From a virus, in IMG/VR virus record IMGVR_UViG_3300026116_000002, positions 1 through 64,000 of that record: 64,000 nt of DNA. One strand, 5' to 3'. The notes beneath the pieces were generated by a model, which made no database searches, was not told the DNA's origin, and worked only from the letters and a program-made list of their open reading frames with translations. Positions 45,969 through 56,332 of this stretch are shown here, piece after piece (the first letter of the stretch is position 1; the number at the start of each line of letters is the position of its first letter). Made by a program: the position numbers and the translations under genes.

Positions 45969-48005
45969 ATGTCAGCATCAGCGTTTTACAACCCAACTGG
46001 CACTCCGGGACCGTGGATCGACCCGATGCCGATCTCGGCAGCTAATATGCCGCCAGGGCCGGTAGCGACCTCGCCTACTCCCGCCGCCACGCCTATGCCG
46101 CAAGGCCCGGTGAATGTAAACACGCCGCTGCATGCCGCCGTACGCGCTAATCCCTCGATCACGCCTGCGCAGATTGTCGATCTTCACAGTCAGCTTGTGC
46201 CCAAGGGCGCTCCCCTACTGTCCGCGCAAGGCGCGGCTATCGTCAAGCAGCAGGCGCTTAGTCCATCAGCCGGGGCGAACATCGCGGCCTCGGCTCCGAT
46301 GAGCACAGTTCAGGGACCGTTTAACGCTGGAGGTCCAGCGCCAAACGCCCTCGGGCCGAACATGGCAGCGGCGAACGCCAACAGGCTCGGGACTACTCAG
46401 ACGGCCATTGATGGACCAGCGCCCACGCCTCAACCCGCAGGACCGATGCCCATGACGCCGCCTGCACCGGCAACTGCACCAGCAGCAGCGATTGCGCCTG
46501 TCACGGCAGGAAGTACCCCCGAGGCCGGGAGTTTTACGCAGGCGCAGCCGGTCTCGCCCGCTGCGATCGCGAACGCGAAGCCGCCGTCGACCGCACCGGG
46601 AGCGCAGCCAAGCCATCCGTCATGGCTACAGAGCCTCGGTAACACGCTCGTTAAGGCCGCACCGCTGATCGCAGGGGCCGTCATAGGCGGCAGCAATCCC
46701 GGAGCGGGCGCAGCAGCACTTAACGGCTGGCAACAAGGCACACAGCAGGCTCAGCAGCGTCAGGCGCAGCAGCAGGCCGTGGCCCGCGACACCGCGCAGC
46801 AGACGCTTGAGAACCAGCGGCAGGCCGCACACGACACTGCCGCGACTACGCAGCAGGAGCTTGAGAACCAGCAGAAAGCCGACGAAGATCGTACTGCGTT
46901 CTATGACTCGCTCAAGGGGCTTAGTTCGGCGTCTCAGGAGGAGCGCGTTAAGGCGCTCACTCCCGAAGAGGCAAAGCGCATTGGTGTCGACCCGGCGACG
47001 TTCTACGACAAAGACGGCAAGTTCGTGCCGCAGACCGCGCAGGACACCGCCAAGGGACTTCACGCCATCTTTAGCACGTTCAAGACCGTCAAGGACGCCT
47101 ACGACTACGGGCTTGCAAGCGGACTGACCGCCGACACGAACCCGGATATGGCCGTGCTCGCCTCAAAGCTCGGAAGCGCCGATGCCGACCCGAACGAAAT
47201 CAACCCGTTCTGGAATAAGCAGCAGACCGGCAACAATGCCGCCAACAACGACATCAAGGCCGATACAGCAGAGATTGCCGCTAGACGTGCGTTTTCTCAG
47301 TTTGCCGATCAGCAGAGTATCCTCGACAAGTACAAGGATGACCCGGAAGGCTTCAAGGCCGAATACCACTTCGACAAGCCGGATCAACCTCTCAAGAAGG
47401 AAAGCGACGTACTGCACGAGCAGGGGCTAACCGAGACAGCGCGGCACCACGGCGTTAATGAGCAGCAGGGCAATCGCAGGCTTACGCTAGGTGAAGCCGC
47501 GTTAAAGGTCAAGGCCAGTCACGACAAAGCAATGGAGCTTATCGGGCAGTCAAACGCTCGGTCCCATGCGATTAGTGCCAACGCAGGACAGGCCCGTGCT
47601 GACAACCAGAAGATTTACGAAGCGTGGAAGATGAACGGCGGGGCAACGGCAGATCAGAAGTCGAAGTCGATGTACAATAGCCCATGGGGCACTGTCTTTG
47701 ACAAGGCGCAGAACGCCCTCGACGCGGCAAACAATAAGCTTCAAGCTTGGAAGGATCAGCAGGCGCTCCTGAAGTTGCCAACGACTAATCCGCCAGCGGC
47801 TCTTGTTGATCCAGTCGTGAGACTCAACGCGCAAGTACAGCGCATGAATACCACCAAGCCCCCGAGCGTGCGATCCCAAGCGTATGCCGGAAAACAAGTC
47901 TACAAACCGAGCGACATGAAGACGATCGGCGGCGTCACTCAGTCAATAGCCGCGTGGCGTCAGTACTATAGGGATAATCGACCAGGGCAAAAGCTACCTT
48001 TCTAA
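45969..48005 (+). CDS. Second internal virion protein-like
   Basis: 678 residues. Residues 1-~240 are proline/alanine-rich and disordered (PMPMTPPAPATAPAAAIAPV), with a hydrophobic helix ~ LVKAAPLIAGAVIGGSNPGA (~220-240). The rest is charged and helical (QQAVARDTAQQTLENQRQAA, KALTPEEAKRIGVDPATFYD). Resembles middle-size ejection proteins by position and composition only. Ends with a basic segment (RQYYRDNRPGQKLPF). Confidence 0.6.
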   Translation: MSASAFYNPTGTPGPWIDPMPISAANMPPGPVATSPTPAATPMPQGPVNVNTPLHAAVRANPSITPAQIVDLHSQLVPKGAPLLSAQGAAIVKQQALSPSAGANIAASAPMSTVQGPFNAGGPAPNALGPNMAAANANRLGTTQTAIDGPAPTPQPAGPMPMTPPAPATAPAAAIAPVTAGSTPEAGSFTQAQPVSPAAIANAKPPSTAPGAQPSHPSWLQSLGNTLVKAAPLIAGAVIGGSNPGAGAAALNGWQQGTQQAQQRQAQQQAVARDTAQQTLENQRQAAHDTAATTQQELENQQKADEDRTAFYDSLKGLSSASQEERVKALTPEEAKRIGVDPATFYDKDGKFVPQTAQDTAKGLHAIFSTFKTVKDAYDYGLASGLTADTNPDMAVLASKLGSADADPNEINPFWNKQQTGNNAANNDIKADTAEIAARRAFSQFADQQSILDKYKDDPEGFKAEYHFDKPDQPLKKESDVLHEQGLTETARHHGVNEQQGNRRLTLGEAALKVKASHDKAMELIGQSNARSHAISANAGQARADNQKIYEAWKMNGGATADQKSKSMYNSPWGTVFDKAQNALDAANNKLQAWKDQQALLKLPTTNPPAALVDPVVRLNAQVQRMNTTKPPSVRSQAYAGKQVYKPSDMKTIGGVTQSIAAWRQYYRDNRPGQKLPF

Positions 48006-48008
48006 AAC

Positions 48009-51000
48009 ATGCCAGCAACAATGCCATCCCCGGACGAAGTAGCAGCAGCGTTTGCTTCGTCCGGTTATTCTCCAGCCCCGACAACACCTGCGCCTGCACC
48101 TGTTGACAACCCCTCAACGCCTACCCCAAAGATGCCTTCGCCCGACGAGGTTGCAGCCGCGTTCTCGTCTTCGGGAATGAAGCCTGCGCCGACGCCGACA
48201 GGGCTTGGCGGTTCCATCGCACAGGCCGCAGAGTCGTTTCAGCCTAAGCGCACGGACTATAGCGGGTATTGCGAGCGACTGACTGCGGACACCGTGCAGC
48301 ATGCCACCGGCTCCGATGTTATCCACGGCGTCAATCTCAGGCAGAACGCGATAGACACGCTACGTCAGGCACAGCGCAACGGCGTTGGCTTCAAGTACAC
48401 TCCTGGCACTCCGCTACTACCGGGAGACATCGCTTTGTCCAGCCGTATGGGCGGGGGCTTTGGTCACTCTATGGTTGTCGGCGCTGACGGCACTGTGCGT
48501 AGCGACTTAGCTCCCGGCGTCGGGCAGAACAAGATCGATTGGATAATCAGGCCAAGCGCATCGCCAAGCGATATGCCGTCGCCCGACGAAGTAGCCAAAG
48601 CATTTAAGGCCGGTGGTGCTCCTCCCGCCTCTCCAAAGTTACGCCCAGCACCAGTCCCGAGCGCTCATCCCGGCGATGTACCTAACAGCCTGCTAGGTGC
48701 TGACACAGCAGCTCTCGGCGGCTATGACCCGGCCAACCGGTCCTACGATCCACAGAGCGACATCACGACAGTCAAGTTCAAGAGCGGGGCTATTGGGCAG
48801 TACGGTGGGCACGGTATGCAGCGCGTGTCGCTGTCGATACCGCAAGGCACTCCTCCGTCGTCACCTATCTACCAGTACGTGCGACCCCGCGCGGCCCTGA
48901 TTACTCCGCAAAGCAACACCGGGTCAAGTCTTGGCAAAGAATTGCCCATGTCGCCACTGGCAAAGGCGAAGACCGCCATCGAGCGCGGCAACCTGGCGAT
49001 GCAACCTGCCGTTAACGCTGTGGGAGACTTGACGCAAAACATCGTATCCGGGGTAGCAAACGCATCGCTTCAGCCTTATTCGATCGCCGAGCACGCGGCT
49101 GCACAGGGTATCTACAACGCGAAAGCGGCGGCGTCTAAAAACCCTGCGGAAAAACAGGCGCTTCTTGCCAAGGCGAAGCAGCACGCCGACGCTGCCGAGC
49201 AGGCGCGTCAGGCCATGGCTCAGGGCGCGGCTAACCTTTTACCTGCCGGTAACCTTACGCTGCATTCGATGCAGGGCACTGCAACGCCTCAAGACTATGG
49301 CGGGGCGCTCCTAGACTTAGGGCTTATTGCGGCTGGTGGGGCGCACGGACTAAAGATCGGAGAGCCTGTCCCGGAACCACTGCCGCCCGATGTTGCCGAG
49401 GCTCTAAGCAACTCACGAGCGGTTCAGCAGGCAGGGCACACTCAGGTGCGCCCGAGCACGACTGAAGCGACCGCCCCGCGATACACGCCCAAAGCCATCA
49501 CGAACGGCAAACCTGTCGTCCGCGTATCCGCGCCGAGGCCGTTCGTCGCGCCGTCAATCGACGCGATCAAGAGCGAGATCAATGGCGCGGGCGCACCGGA
49601 CATCATGTCGCTCATCGATCAGCACGAGGCCGCGCCTGCCGAGCCTGCTACAGCCGCACCTGCTGAACCTGACGACATTATGTCGCTCATGGATCGACAA
49701 CTTCGACCAGCAGGCCCGACACTGCGCGACCACCCGGAATTGCCACACGACTTGTCTGACCATGTTCCGTCGCCTGCGGCTCAGGCGATAGGTTCAGGGG
49801 CGCTTCCTGCCGAGCCTGCCGCCCCCGTTGCCGAACCTGCTCCGAAGCCGATTGCCCCGCCGCTGACCGAATGGAAGCCGATCGGCAACGATACCTACTC
49901 CGCGCCGGGAGGCTTCCACGTGTCTCCGCAGGAAGGTGGAGGCTACGAGGCATTCGGGCCGCAAGGCAAGATCGGCGGCGATTTCAAGTCTCCTGGCGAG
50001 GCTATCGCGGGCGCTGCCGAGCCAGTGCCGACACCTGACGAGGCCGGTGGAGCGAAGCGAGCTAAGGCGACCTACGACGGCCCGACGAACCTTGACCGCA
50101 TGCCGGAAGAGGCGCGTCAACGGGCGATCGATACAGCCAAAGAGTTCAACCTGAACAAAGGTGATGTGAAGTCGCACGCCGAGACACTTGAGGCGGCGAA
50201 GACTGGCGGGTTGACGCTGGATGATCTACGCGGTGTTGACCGAGGCAAGCGACCTCCCGGCTTCGAGCACGTTCCGACCGAAGACTACGACACTATGGTT
50301 CGCAGGTTGTCGCTGCATTACAACGGCCTCGTACGAGAGGCCGCTGACGCGCACGCCGAAGACCCGACGCCCGAGACGCTGGACGCCTACAAGAAGGCCA
50401 ATCAGGACTACGCACTTGCGCTCGATCACGAGAAGGCGGTCGACACAAGCGCTGGACGCGCCCTGAACTCGCGCCTCATCAACCGCGAGAGCGCCACTGC
50501 CGATCAGGTGAGTCGCATCCTGCAAGATACACCTACGATTAAGGAGGCCGTCGAAGGCAAACCAGAACCTACCGTCGAGCCTCGCAATGCGCAGGGCGAA
50601 GGCCCGAAAGTGCCTGATGTGCCGCGTCCGAAATCGTCGCGGTTCCGTACTGTCACGGATGAGGACTACAACGCGGCGGCGAGCCGCCTCAAGTCCAGCG
50701 TGCAGGGCTTCGGTAAAGCGTTCATCAAGGAAGAGGGCGGCTACTTCGACCCCGAGGCATTCAAAGACAACTTCGAGGATTTGAAGACGTTCGGAGCGTA
50801 CCACATCGAGAAGGGGCTGCGCATGGCGGCAGATGCCACCGGCAAGTGGGCTGACAAGATGCGCGAAGCCATGCCCGGTATCTCGAAGGGGCAGTTGTCG
50901 GCGCTCTACGAGGGGTCGAGAGGATTGATCGCGCAGAAGGCGCAAGAAGCCGCTGACGCGCGAGCGCAGAAGGCTGGTAAGCAGAATGTAGCCGCCACTA

Positions 51001-53597
51001 AAGTTGCGCTCGGGAGTCCACTCAGGCCATTGTTCACGCGTAAGAACTTCGACAAGTTCATCGCGCATATCGACCAAGGGACCGGCACCCACGATATCTT
51101 TGACAAGCTCAACCATGGGCAAGGCCACTTGCTCACGCCCGAACAGAAGGCACTCGTCAACGAGGCGTACCACCTGTACAAGAAAACTACCGGTAAGGGC
51201 GCTGGTAACGCAGCCAGCAAAAGCCTACGCAAGATTATTCAGGACTTGGCCGCATCGAAGACTAAGCCTCAAGTGGCAGGCCCGCCAACAGCCGAACAGG
51301 CTTTACGTACGGCAGTTGGCAACAAACTTGGCGACACGCCGATGTCTAAAGCTGCCGCCGCGAAACAGGCCGCAGGCGAGGGTTTCACAAAAGGTACCGT
51401 CGACTTCGATAAGCGTGTTGAAGCTTTGCAGAATGCGCCTACGAAGACTCAGTTGTTCTACGACCGCATGAGCGCGATCGCTCAAGGCAGGGACATTCTC
51501 GATCGCATGGCGCACGCCGGTGAGCCGGGAGTGAAACCCCTGACGATCGCCGAGGAGCGCTTTGCCGCCGAGCGCTTGCAGGCGCTCAAAGATGCGTCGA
51601 ACCCGAAGATCGCCAACGCGACCGCCGACATGCTCACGACGATGCTGCGTGACGCACGAGCCGGAAAGCTCGGCTACTCCGACCCGATGGAGCATCTGCG
51701 CACAGAGATGCTGAGTAACGTCGACCCAAAGGACAAGGCGGCAGTCGACGAGGTTACGAACAAGCTGGCAGCGCTCAAACCCGACGATATCGTTGGTATG
51801 GCAGAGTTGTGGAACCATTACTCATCGACGCCGGTGTCCAACCTGCTCAACTACGTCATGTCCAACGCACTGTCAGGACCAGGGACCTACGGCAAGATCG
51901 GCATCGCTCACCTCTTGATGCTGACGATGGACGACCTCGCGGAAAGCATAGGGTCACACGTATCCGGTGGTACCCTGCGCCCTGGCGGCATCTCCAAGGC
52001 GATAACCACCGGCAAAGCGGCTCTCCCTGGCGCACTAACAGAAGCTGGCTTAACGCCCTCACAGATTTACCAAGCCGCGCAGCACGTCGCAGGGCAGGCT
52101 CCTAAGCCGCACGGCATCATTCACGAAGGCTCAGTCGTATCAGCCCTCCGTGGACACGATCGATCGCTTGAAGTAGGCGCTCGACTACCTACCGAGTTCA
52201 CGGTAAAGGCTCCTGCGGTTATTCAGAAGTACTTCCCGGATCTTGCCGAAAAGGTCGACAACAGTCGGGCGGCTAAGGGCGTCAACGCGTTCGTACGCCA
52301 GAACCTGCGCAACCACTCCGCGATGTATCACGTGATGCAGTCGTACGCTTTACAGAAGGGACTCGTCAATGAGGCCGAACTTCAAGCCATTCAAGAGGGA
52401 GCGAAACCGGGCAGTACTGAGTTTAAGTCACGCGTTCAAGAGATTTCGAGCGCACCATCTAAGGAACAATTTCAGAAGGCTGTCGACTACGCGAAGCAGC
52501 AGACGATCATTAATGATAACTATTGGAGTGATCTTGCCAAGGCCGCTGCACAGGACGCAGAACGCCGCCATCAGCCGTTCATGAAGGTGTTTCTCAAGCT
52601 CGGCTACAGTTTGTTCAGCAAGGTACCATCGAACATCGTTGGCCGAGCAGTGGAGACCTCGCCCCTTGGGCTGTCGGGCTACTCTCGCGTGATGATCGAC
52701 GGCAAGCCGCACACCGGCAACATCATCAAGAACCAGCTTACGAAACTGAGCGGCGGGACTGTTCCGCCTGAGGTGGCCGCACAGACGGCTCGCGTATTCG
52801 GCAGGGGCGTGATCGGAACGGCTCAGATGCTCGCTTCGGCGTACGCAGTCTACAAGTACCTGTACAATGCCCCCGACAAGGATAAGCACGAGTACGGCAG
52901 TATCAATGCGCCTAACGGCAGAAAGTACGAGACCGGTGGGGTTGCTCCGCTCGGCATTGACCTCAACGTCGGAGCCGCGATCGCGCAGCACATCAAAGAC
53001 GGAAAATCGTTCGACCCGGCTAGCCCTGAAGGGTTGCAGTTCTGGCAGGACATGGCACACAGCGAGGCCAGAGACCTTCCGTACATCAACGCGTCGGAGA
53101 CGGCTCAGAACTTACTCGACGGGAAGCCGAAAGACTTCAACACATTAGCGTCCAACACGGGCGAACTCTTTGTGCCCGCAGGCGTAGCGTTGCACCAGAT
53201 AGCCGCACAGCAGTCACCGTACATGCGGCAGGCTACATCGATACCTGACCGCATGGCGCGAGGTATACCGAGCATCCCCGGAGTACCAACCAAGATCGGT
53301 AACCATGCTATCTCGGCAGCGGGCCTGCCGTTCATGAAGACACCCGGAGGCGAATTGGTTCCGCAGGGCGGCGGCATCTCTCCGATTCGCAACGAGCCGA
53401 GTACGCCGCCAAGTCCGATGGACAGCCTGATATCGCAGTACTACGGGCTACTCGACAAGGCCCGAGACCCGAGCAATTCACCTGCGGCCAAGGCCGCGTA
53501 CGACCATCAGGCCCAGAAGTTACGCCGCGCAGTCCCGGCCATGGACACGATGCTCAAGGCTAACGCTTGGGATCGCTACCGGAGCAACAACCCGTAA
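48009..53597 (+). CDS. Giant internal virion protein with N-terminal peptidase-like domain
   Basis: 1862 residues, the largest gene. A motif MPSPDEVAAAF(x)SSG occurs three times (residues ~5, ~42 and ~193). Between the second and third lies a CHAP/NlpC-P60-like domain: DYSGYCERLTADTVQHAT with the candidate catalytic Cys (~87), GDIALSSRMGGGFGHSMVVG with the His (~156). It may cut peptidoglycan during DNA entry. The middle is Pro/Ala-rich; the C-terminal ~1000 residues are helical (TVKAPAVIQKYFPDLAEKVD, KSLRKIIQDLAAS), with a hydrophobic stretch near GVIGTAQMLASAYAVYKYLY (~1605). Together with the two preceding genes it should form the ejection apparatus. Confidence 0.65.
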   Translation: MPATMPSPDEVAAAFASSGYSPAPTTPAPAPVDNPSTPTPKMPSPDEVAAAFSSSGMKPAPTPTGLGGSIAQAAESFQPKRTDYSGYCERLTADTVQHATGSDVIHGVNLRQNAIDTLRQAQRNGVGFKYTPGTPLLPGDIALSSRMGGGFGHSMVVGADGTVRSDLAPGVGQNKIDWIIRPSASPSDMPSPDEVAKAFKAGGAPPASPKLRPAPVPSAHPGDVPNSLLGADTAALGGYDPANRSYDPQSDITTVKFKSGAIGQYGGHGMQRVSLSIPQGTPPSSPIYQYVRPRAALITPQSNTGSSLGKELPMSPLAKAKTAIERGNLAMQPAVNAVGDLTQNIVSGVANASLQPYSIAEHAAAQGIYNAKAAASKNPAEKQALLAKAKQHADAAEQARQAMAQGAANLLPAGNLTLHSMQGTATPQDYGGALLDLGLIAAGGAHGLKIGEPVPEPLPPDVAEALSNSRAVQQAGHTQVRPSTTEATAPRYTPKAITNGKPVVRVSAPRPFVAPSIDAIKSEINGAGAPDIMSLIDQHEAAPAEPATAAPAEPDDIMSLMDRQLRPAGPTLRDHPELPHDLSDHVPSPAAQAIGSGALPAEPAAPVAEPAPKPIAPPLTEWKPIGNDTYSAPGGFHVSPQEGGGYEAFGPQGKIGGDFKSPGEAIAGAAEPVPTPDEAGGAKRAKATYDGPTNLDRMPEEARQRAIDTAKEFNLNKGDVKSHAETLEAAKTGGLTLDDLRGVDRGKRPPGFEHVPTEDYDTMVRRLSLHYNGLVREAADAHAEDPTPETLDAYKKANQDYALALDHEKAVDTSAGRALNSRLINRESATADQVSRILQDTPTIKEAVEGKPEPTVEPRNAQGEGPKVPDVPRPKSSRFRTVTDEDYNAAASRLKSSVQGFGKAFIKEEGGYFDPEAFKDNFEDLKTFGAYHIEKGLRMAADATGKWADKMREAMPGISKGQLSALYEGSRGLIAQKAQEAADARAQKAGKQNVAATKVALGSPLRPLFTRKNFDKFIAHIDQGTGTHDIFDKLNHGQGHLLTPEQKALVNEAYHLYKKTTGKGAGNAASKSLRKIIQDLAASKTKPQVAGPPTAEQALRTAVGNKLGDTPMSKAAAAKQAAGEGFTKGTVDFDKRVEALQNAPTKTQLFYDRMSAIAQGRDILDRMAHAGEPGVKPLTIAEERFAAERLQALKDASNPKIANATADMLTTMLRDARAGKLGYSDPMEHLRTEMLSNVDPKDKAAVDEVTNKLAALKPDDIVGMAELWNHYSSTPVSNLLNYVMSNALSGPGTYGKIGIAHLLMLTMDDLAESIGSHVSGGTLRPGGISKAITTGKAALPGALTEAGLTPSQIYQAAQHVAGQAPKPHGIIHEGSVVSALRGHDRSLEVGARLPTEFTVKAPAVIQKYFPDLAEKVDNSRAAKGVNAFVRQNLRNHSAMYHVMQSYALQKGLVNEAELQAIQEGAKPGSTEFKSRVQEISSAPSKEQFQKAVDYAKQQTIINDNYWSDLAKAAAQDAERRHQPFMKVFLKLGYSLFSKVPSNIVGRAVETSPLGLSGYSRVMIDGKPHTGNIIKNQLTKLSGGTVPPEVAAQTARVFGRGVIGTAQMLASAYAVYKYLYNAPDKDKHEYGSINAPNGRKYETGGVAPLGIDLNVGAAIAQHIKDGKSFDPASPEGLQFWQDMAHSEARDLPYINASETAQNLLDGKPKDFNTLASNTGELFVPAGVALHQIAAQQSPYMRQATSIPDRMARGIPSIPGVPTKIGNHAISAAGLPFMKTPGGELVPQGGGISPIRNEPSTPPSPMDSLISQYYGLLDKARDPSNSPAAKAAYDHQAQKLRRAVPAMDTMLKANAWDRYRSNNP

Positions 53598-55165
53598 TGT
53601 CGATCACTCCGCAAAAATCGTTCTTGCCCAAGCAGCCTTCCGCGTCTGCGGGGGCTACCGGCACGTTCGACAACCCAAGCGCCTTGACCGTAAAAGATGG
53701 CCTGGTAGTTAGCGTGACTGCGGGCGCGAGCAACGACCCTTTCAGCGGTGGCGGAAGCGGCGGCTCGTCGTCCAGTGGAATTGAGGTAGCCGGGAGCGTC
53801 AATTCGTTCAGCGGGATCACACTGCTACGATTTTTGGCGGGGATCGTCACGAACCCGCAGAACGGCGAGGCAGACTTTCAGTTCCCAGCAGGTACCAACG
53901 ACATTTCAGGGACTTACCCCGCGATCACTGTGGTCGCAGTGCAGGGCATCTCGTGGGCCGCTGGAACGCCGTCAGACGCCCAGATACCGCTGTACAATAC
54001 CGGACTAGCTCAGTGGACGCATGTCGGCGTCTCTGGCGACTCGACGATCACGAACCTCGGGGCCATGACCAACGTCGCGATACAGGGTCAGCCAATCGCG
54101 GTGACGGCCCCGAGCAGCGGCGACGTACTTCAGTTCATCAGCGGAGCCTGGACACCTTCTTCGGTGACCGGCAGCGGAGCTTCGGTGTACCTTGGCACCG
54201 CTACAGTCGCCTCGCTGACGAACATTGCGCTCACAGGCACCCCGACAGTAGACGGAGTAGGTACCGCCGCAGGATCGGTCATTCATTGCGTTGGGCAGAC
54301 CAATCCCGTCGAAAACGGCCCGTGGACTGTAGTTGGTATCGGTATGGCGTTCACGCGCCCAACCTGGTATCCAACCGGCGCTCACGTATCGTACGGTCGC
54401 TTGATCTTTGTCGACCAGGGCACCTCAATCACCGGTCAGCTTCAGACGACGTGGGAGATGACTACGGGCGGCGGGCCTATCATCGACACGAACGCGACGG
54501 CATGGACGAAGGTTACCGTGTCGCTGCAAGGCGGCGTAGTCGGCATCCTTCCCGGAAGTGGCGGGGGAACAGGGGCATCCAACACCGGAGCGTCCTCTAA
54601 AGTCTTGATCGGGCAAGGCTCCACATTTACAGAGCAAACTGTCAGTGGAGATGGTACGCTATCAAGCGCTGGTGCGCTTGTGGTTACCAAGACTAATGGC
54701 ACCAGTTTCGCAGCTTCGGCGACCACTGATACCACCAACGCCTCCAATATTTCGTCCGGTACCTTAGCTACAGCGAGGCTTGCCGCGACCACTAATTATC
54801 GGTACGTGTCTTTCCAGTTCAACAACGGCGGTTCTACGCTGGCGACAGGGCTTGTGAATACCACGGTGGTACTTGACGGCCCTGCGGCCCTAGTGGCTGT
54901 GTACCTGACCAGTCCTGACTCTACCAGCGGATCGGCAACTGTCGATATACTTAGGGCCAACGCAGCCGTACCAACCTCGGGCAATTCAATAGTCGGAGGC
55001 GGCGGAACTAAACCATCTATCTCTAGTGCGACCTACGGAAAAACTACAAGTTTTACGGGCTGGACGGCCACCACATTCGTCGCGGACGATGTTATATCCT
55101 TGAACCTAACGTCAGTAACGTCGCTCAAGTACTTGACCGCCGAACTAGTATTGCAGGTGACCTAA
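53597..55165 (+). CDS. Tail fibre-like protein
   Basis: 522 residues from ATG 53597 (TAATG overlap). FDNPSALTVKDGLVVSVTAG, GGGSGGSSSSGIEVAGSVNS, DISGTYPAITVVAVQGISWA and PSSGDVLQFISGAWTPS follow the repeated beta, 'L.W.sG.W...' layout of trimeric fibre shafts. The C-terminal ~130 residues (FQFNNGGSTLATGLVNTTVV, LDGPAALVAVYLTSPDS) look like a beta-sandwich tip. Virion surface, likely host contact. Confidence 0.65.
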   Translation: MSITPQKSFLPKQPSASAGATGTFDNPSALTVKDGLVVSVTAGASNDPFSGGGSGGSSSSGIEVAGSVNSFSGITLLRFLAGIVTNPQNGEADFQFPAGTNDISGTYPAITVVAVQGISWAAGTPSDAQIPLYNTGLAQWTHVGVSGDSTITNLGAMTNVAIQGQPIAVTAPSSGDVLQFISGAWTPSSVTGSGASVYLGTATVASLTNIALTGTPTVDGVGTAAGSVIHCVGQTNPVENGPWTVVGIGMAFTRPTWYPTGAHVSYGRLIFVDQGTSITGQLQTTWEMTTGGGPIIDTNATAWTKVTVSLQGGVVGILPGSGGGTGASNTGASSKVLIGQGSTFTEQTVSGDGTLSSAGALVVTKTNGTSFAASATTDTTNASNISSGTLATARLAATTNYRYVSFQFNNGGSTLATGLVNTTVVLDGPAALVAVYLTSPDSTSGSATVDILRANAAVPTSGNSIVGGGGTKPSISSATYGKTTSFTGWTATTFVADDVISLNLTSVTSLKYLTAELVLQVT

Positions 55166-55818
55166 TGGCCTACGCGGTACTGCAAACAAAAACTAATACC
55201 TCGACACTATCAACAACGCTTGCCATCACCATGACTTCGACTGCCGCAGGAAGCGCGATCAAGGTGATGGCCGGTTCAACATCGTCGACTGCGGGAATCA
55301 CCTGCACCGACAACAAAGGCAATACTTACACCGCGCAGAGCACTGGAGGAGCTACCAGTACATTCGGAACCTTGTTTACTTGCTACGGAGCTACATCAGG
55401 TGTCACGACGATCACCTTGACTTACCCTGACACGACAATCCATGCGGCCATGGCGCGAGAGTATAGCGGCGTATCGGCACTAGACCAGAAAGCCGCAGCA
55501 ACTACTACCGGGACAAATCCGACATCGGGGAATACAAGTACTACGTCTCAGGCTAATGAGCTTGTATTCGGGGCGCTCGTCGTCAATAGAAGTCCCGGAC
55601 TGACAGCCCCTACAGTTGGGGCTGGCTTTGGTAACTTTTCGGTGGTGACATCTGGTTCTGCGGCATTCGCCGTAGCGATGGAAGACAAAGCGGTCGCTGT
55701 GACAGGGACTTATGCGGCGGTGTTTGCGGATACAAACTCAACTCAGTACTTCTGCGCTGTTAATGCTGATACGTTAACATCAACGACCGTAGCCAATAAC
55801 AGTGTGATTAGCTTCTAG
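55165..55818 (+). CDS. Beta-sandwich surface protein
   Basis: 217 residues. AYAVLQTKTNTSTLSTTLAI, ITCTDNKGNTYTAQSTGG, ELVFGALVVNRSPGLTAPTV: a beta-sandwich pattern common in phage-encoded adhesins and in bacterial surface repeats, Thr/Ser/Ala-rich. The same pattern (TMSLTTSTANEEAVIAINVS ... NTFKGVFAVTPIEANTAANL) reappears in the N-terminal part of the esterase protein at 56919. Likely fibre tip or accessory fibre protein. Confidence 0.6.
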   Translation: MAYAVLQTKTNTSTLSTTLAITMTSTAAGSAIKVMAGSTSSTAGITCTDNKGNTYTAQSTGGATSTFGTLFTCYGATSGVTTITLTYPDTTIHAAMAREYSGVSALDQKAAATTTGTNPTSGNTSTTSQANELVFGALVVNRSPGLTAPTVGAGFGNFSVVTSGSAAFAVAMEDKAVAVTGTYAAVFADTNSTQYFCAVNADTLTSTTVANNSVISF

Positions 55819-55826
55819 GAGTTATA

Positions 55827-56129
55827 ATGATAATACCGTTAGAACCAGTGCCAACGAACTTCGGAGACACTTGCACGATCGGAGCCTACAAGCAGTTGTC
55901 GTGGTCGAGGAATGTGGACGGAACTATCACAGTTCAGCTTGACGCCTTTACCGATCAAAAGTCTGCGCTTGACGGAAGCCGCTCAGTGCCGGATTGCGGA
56001 GGAAGCTTAACGCTGGACCCGACACAATTGCCACAGCTTGCGCAGGCCATAGCTGCTGTTGACTCGATCATAGCAGGTATGAGCGGGCCATGGGGCGGTG
56101 GCAAGGTGGTGTCCGATCAGTCTCAGTGA
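55827..56129 (+). CDS. Hypothetical small protein in the fibre region
   Basis: 100 residues after TAGGAGTTATA. MIIPLEPVPTNFGDTCTIGA then YKQLSWSRNVDGTITVQLDA, a beta domain, and a helical end. No family recognised. Confidence 0.55.
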   Translation: MIIPLEPVPTNFGDTCTIGAYKQLSWSRNVDGTITVQLDAFTDQKSALDGSRSVPDCGGSLTLDPTQLPQLAQAIAAVDSIIAGMSGPWGGGKVVSDQSQ

Positions 56130-56305
56130 AAATGAATAACATTGCCACGAGCGTCTGTGATCGTCTGCATACACGCAGGCAAACTGTGGTTTTGATAAAC
56201 CACTTTTGGCCCGATCGGATGGTAATTACCGACAAACGCCGGGAAAGCCACTAAGCAAAACACGAACGCCGTGGCAGTGATTGCTATCAAGGTTTTAAGT
56301 TTCAT
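56123..56305 (-). CDS. Small leftward secreted protein candidate
   Basis: 60 residues from ATG 56303-56305: MKLKTLIAITATAFVFCLVA is a signal peptide, then GNYHPIGPKVVYQNHSLPAC and ITDARGNVIHFH. It fills an otherwise empty gap on the opposite strand to the fibre genes. No ribosome site is visible. The product is plausible but not recognised. Confidence 0.45.
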   Translation of the reverse strand: MKLKTLIAITATAFVFCLVAFPAFVGNYHPIGPKVVYQNHSLPACMQTITDARGNVIHFH

Positions 56306-56332
56306 AGTCAAGCATACCCATGGAGGTATAGA

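Noticed and set aside
50226-51173. 315-codon leftward ORF under the giant virion protein
   Set aside because: Antisense shadow of a long GC-rich gene; no ribosome site and biased composition.
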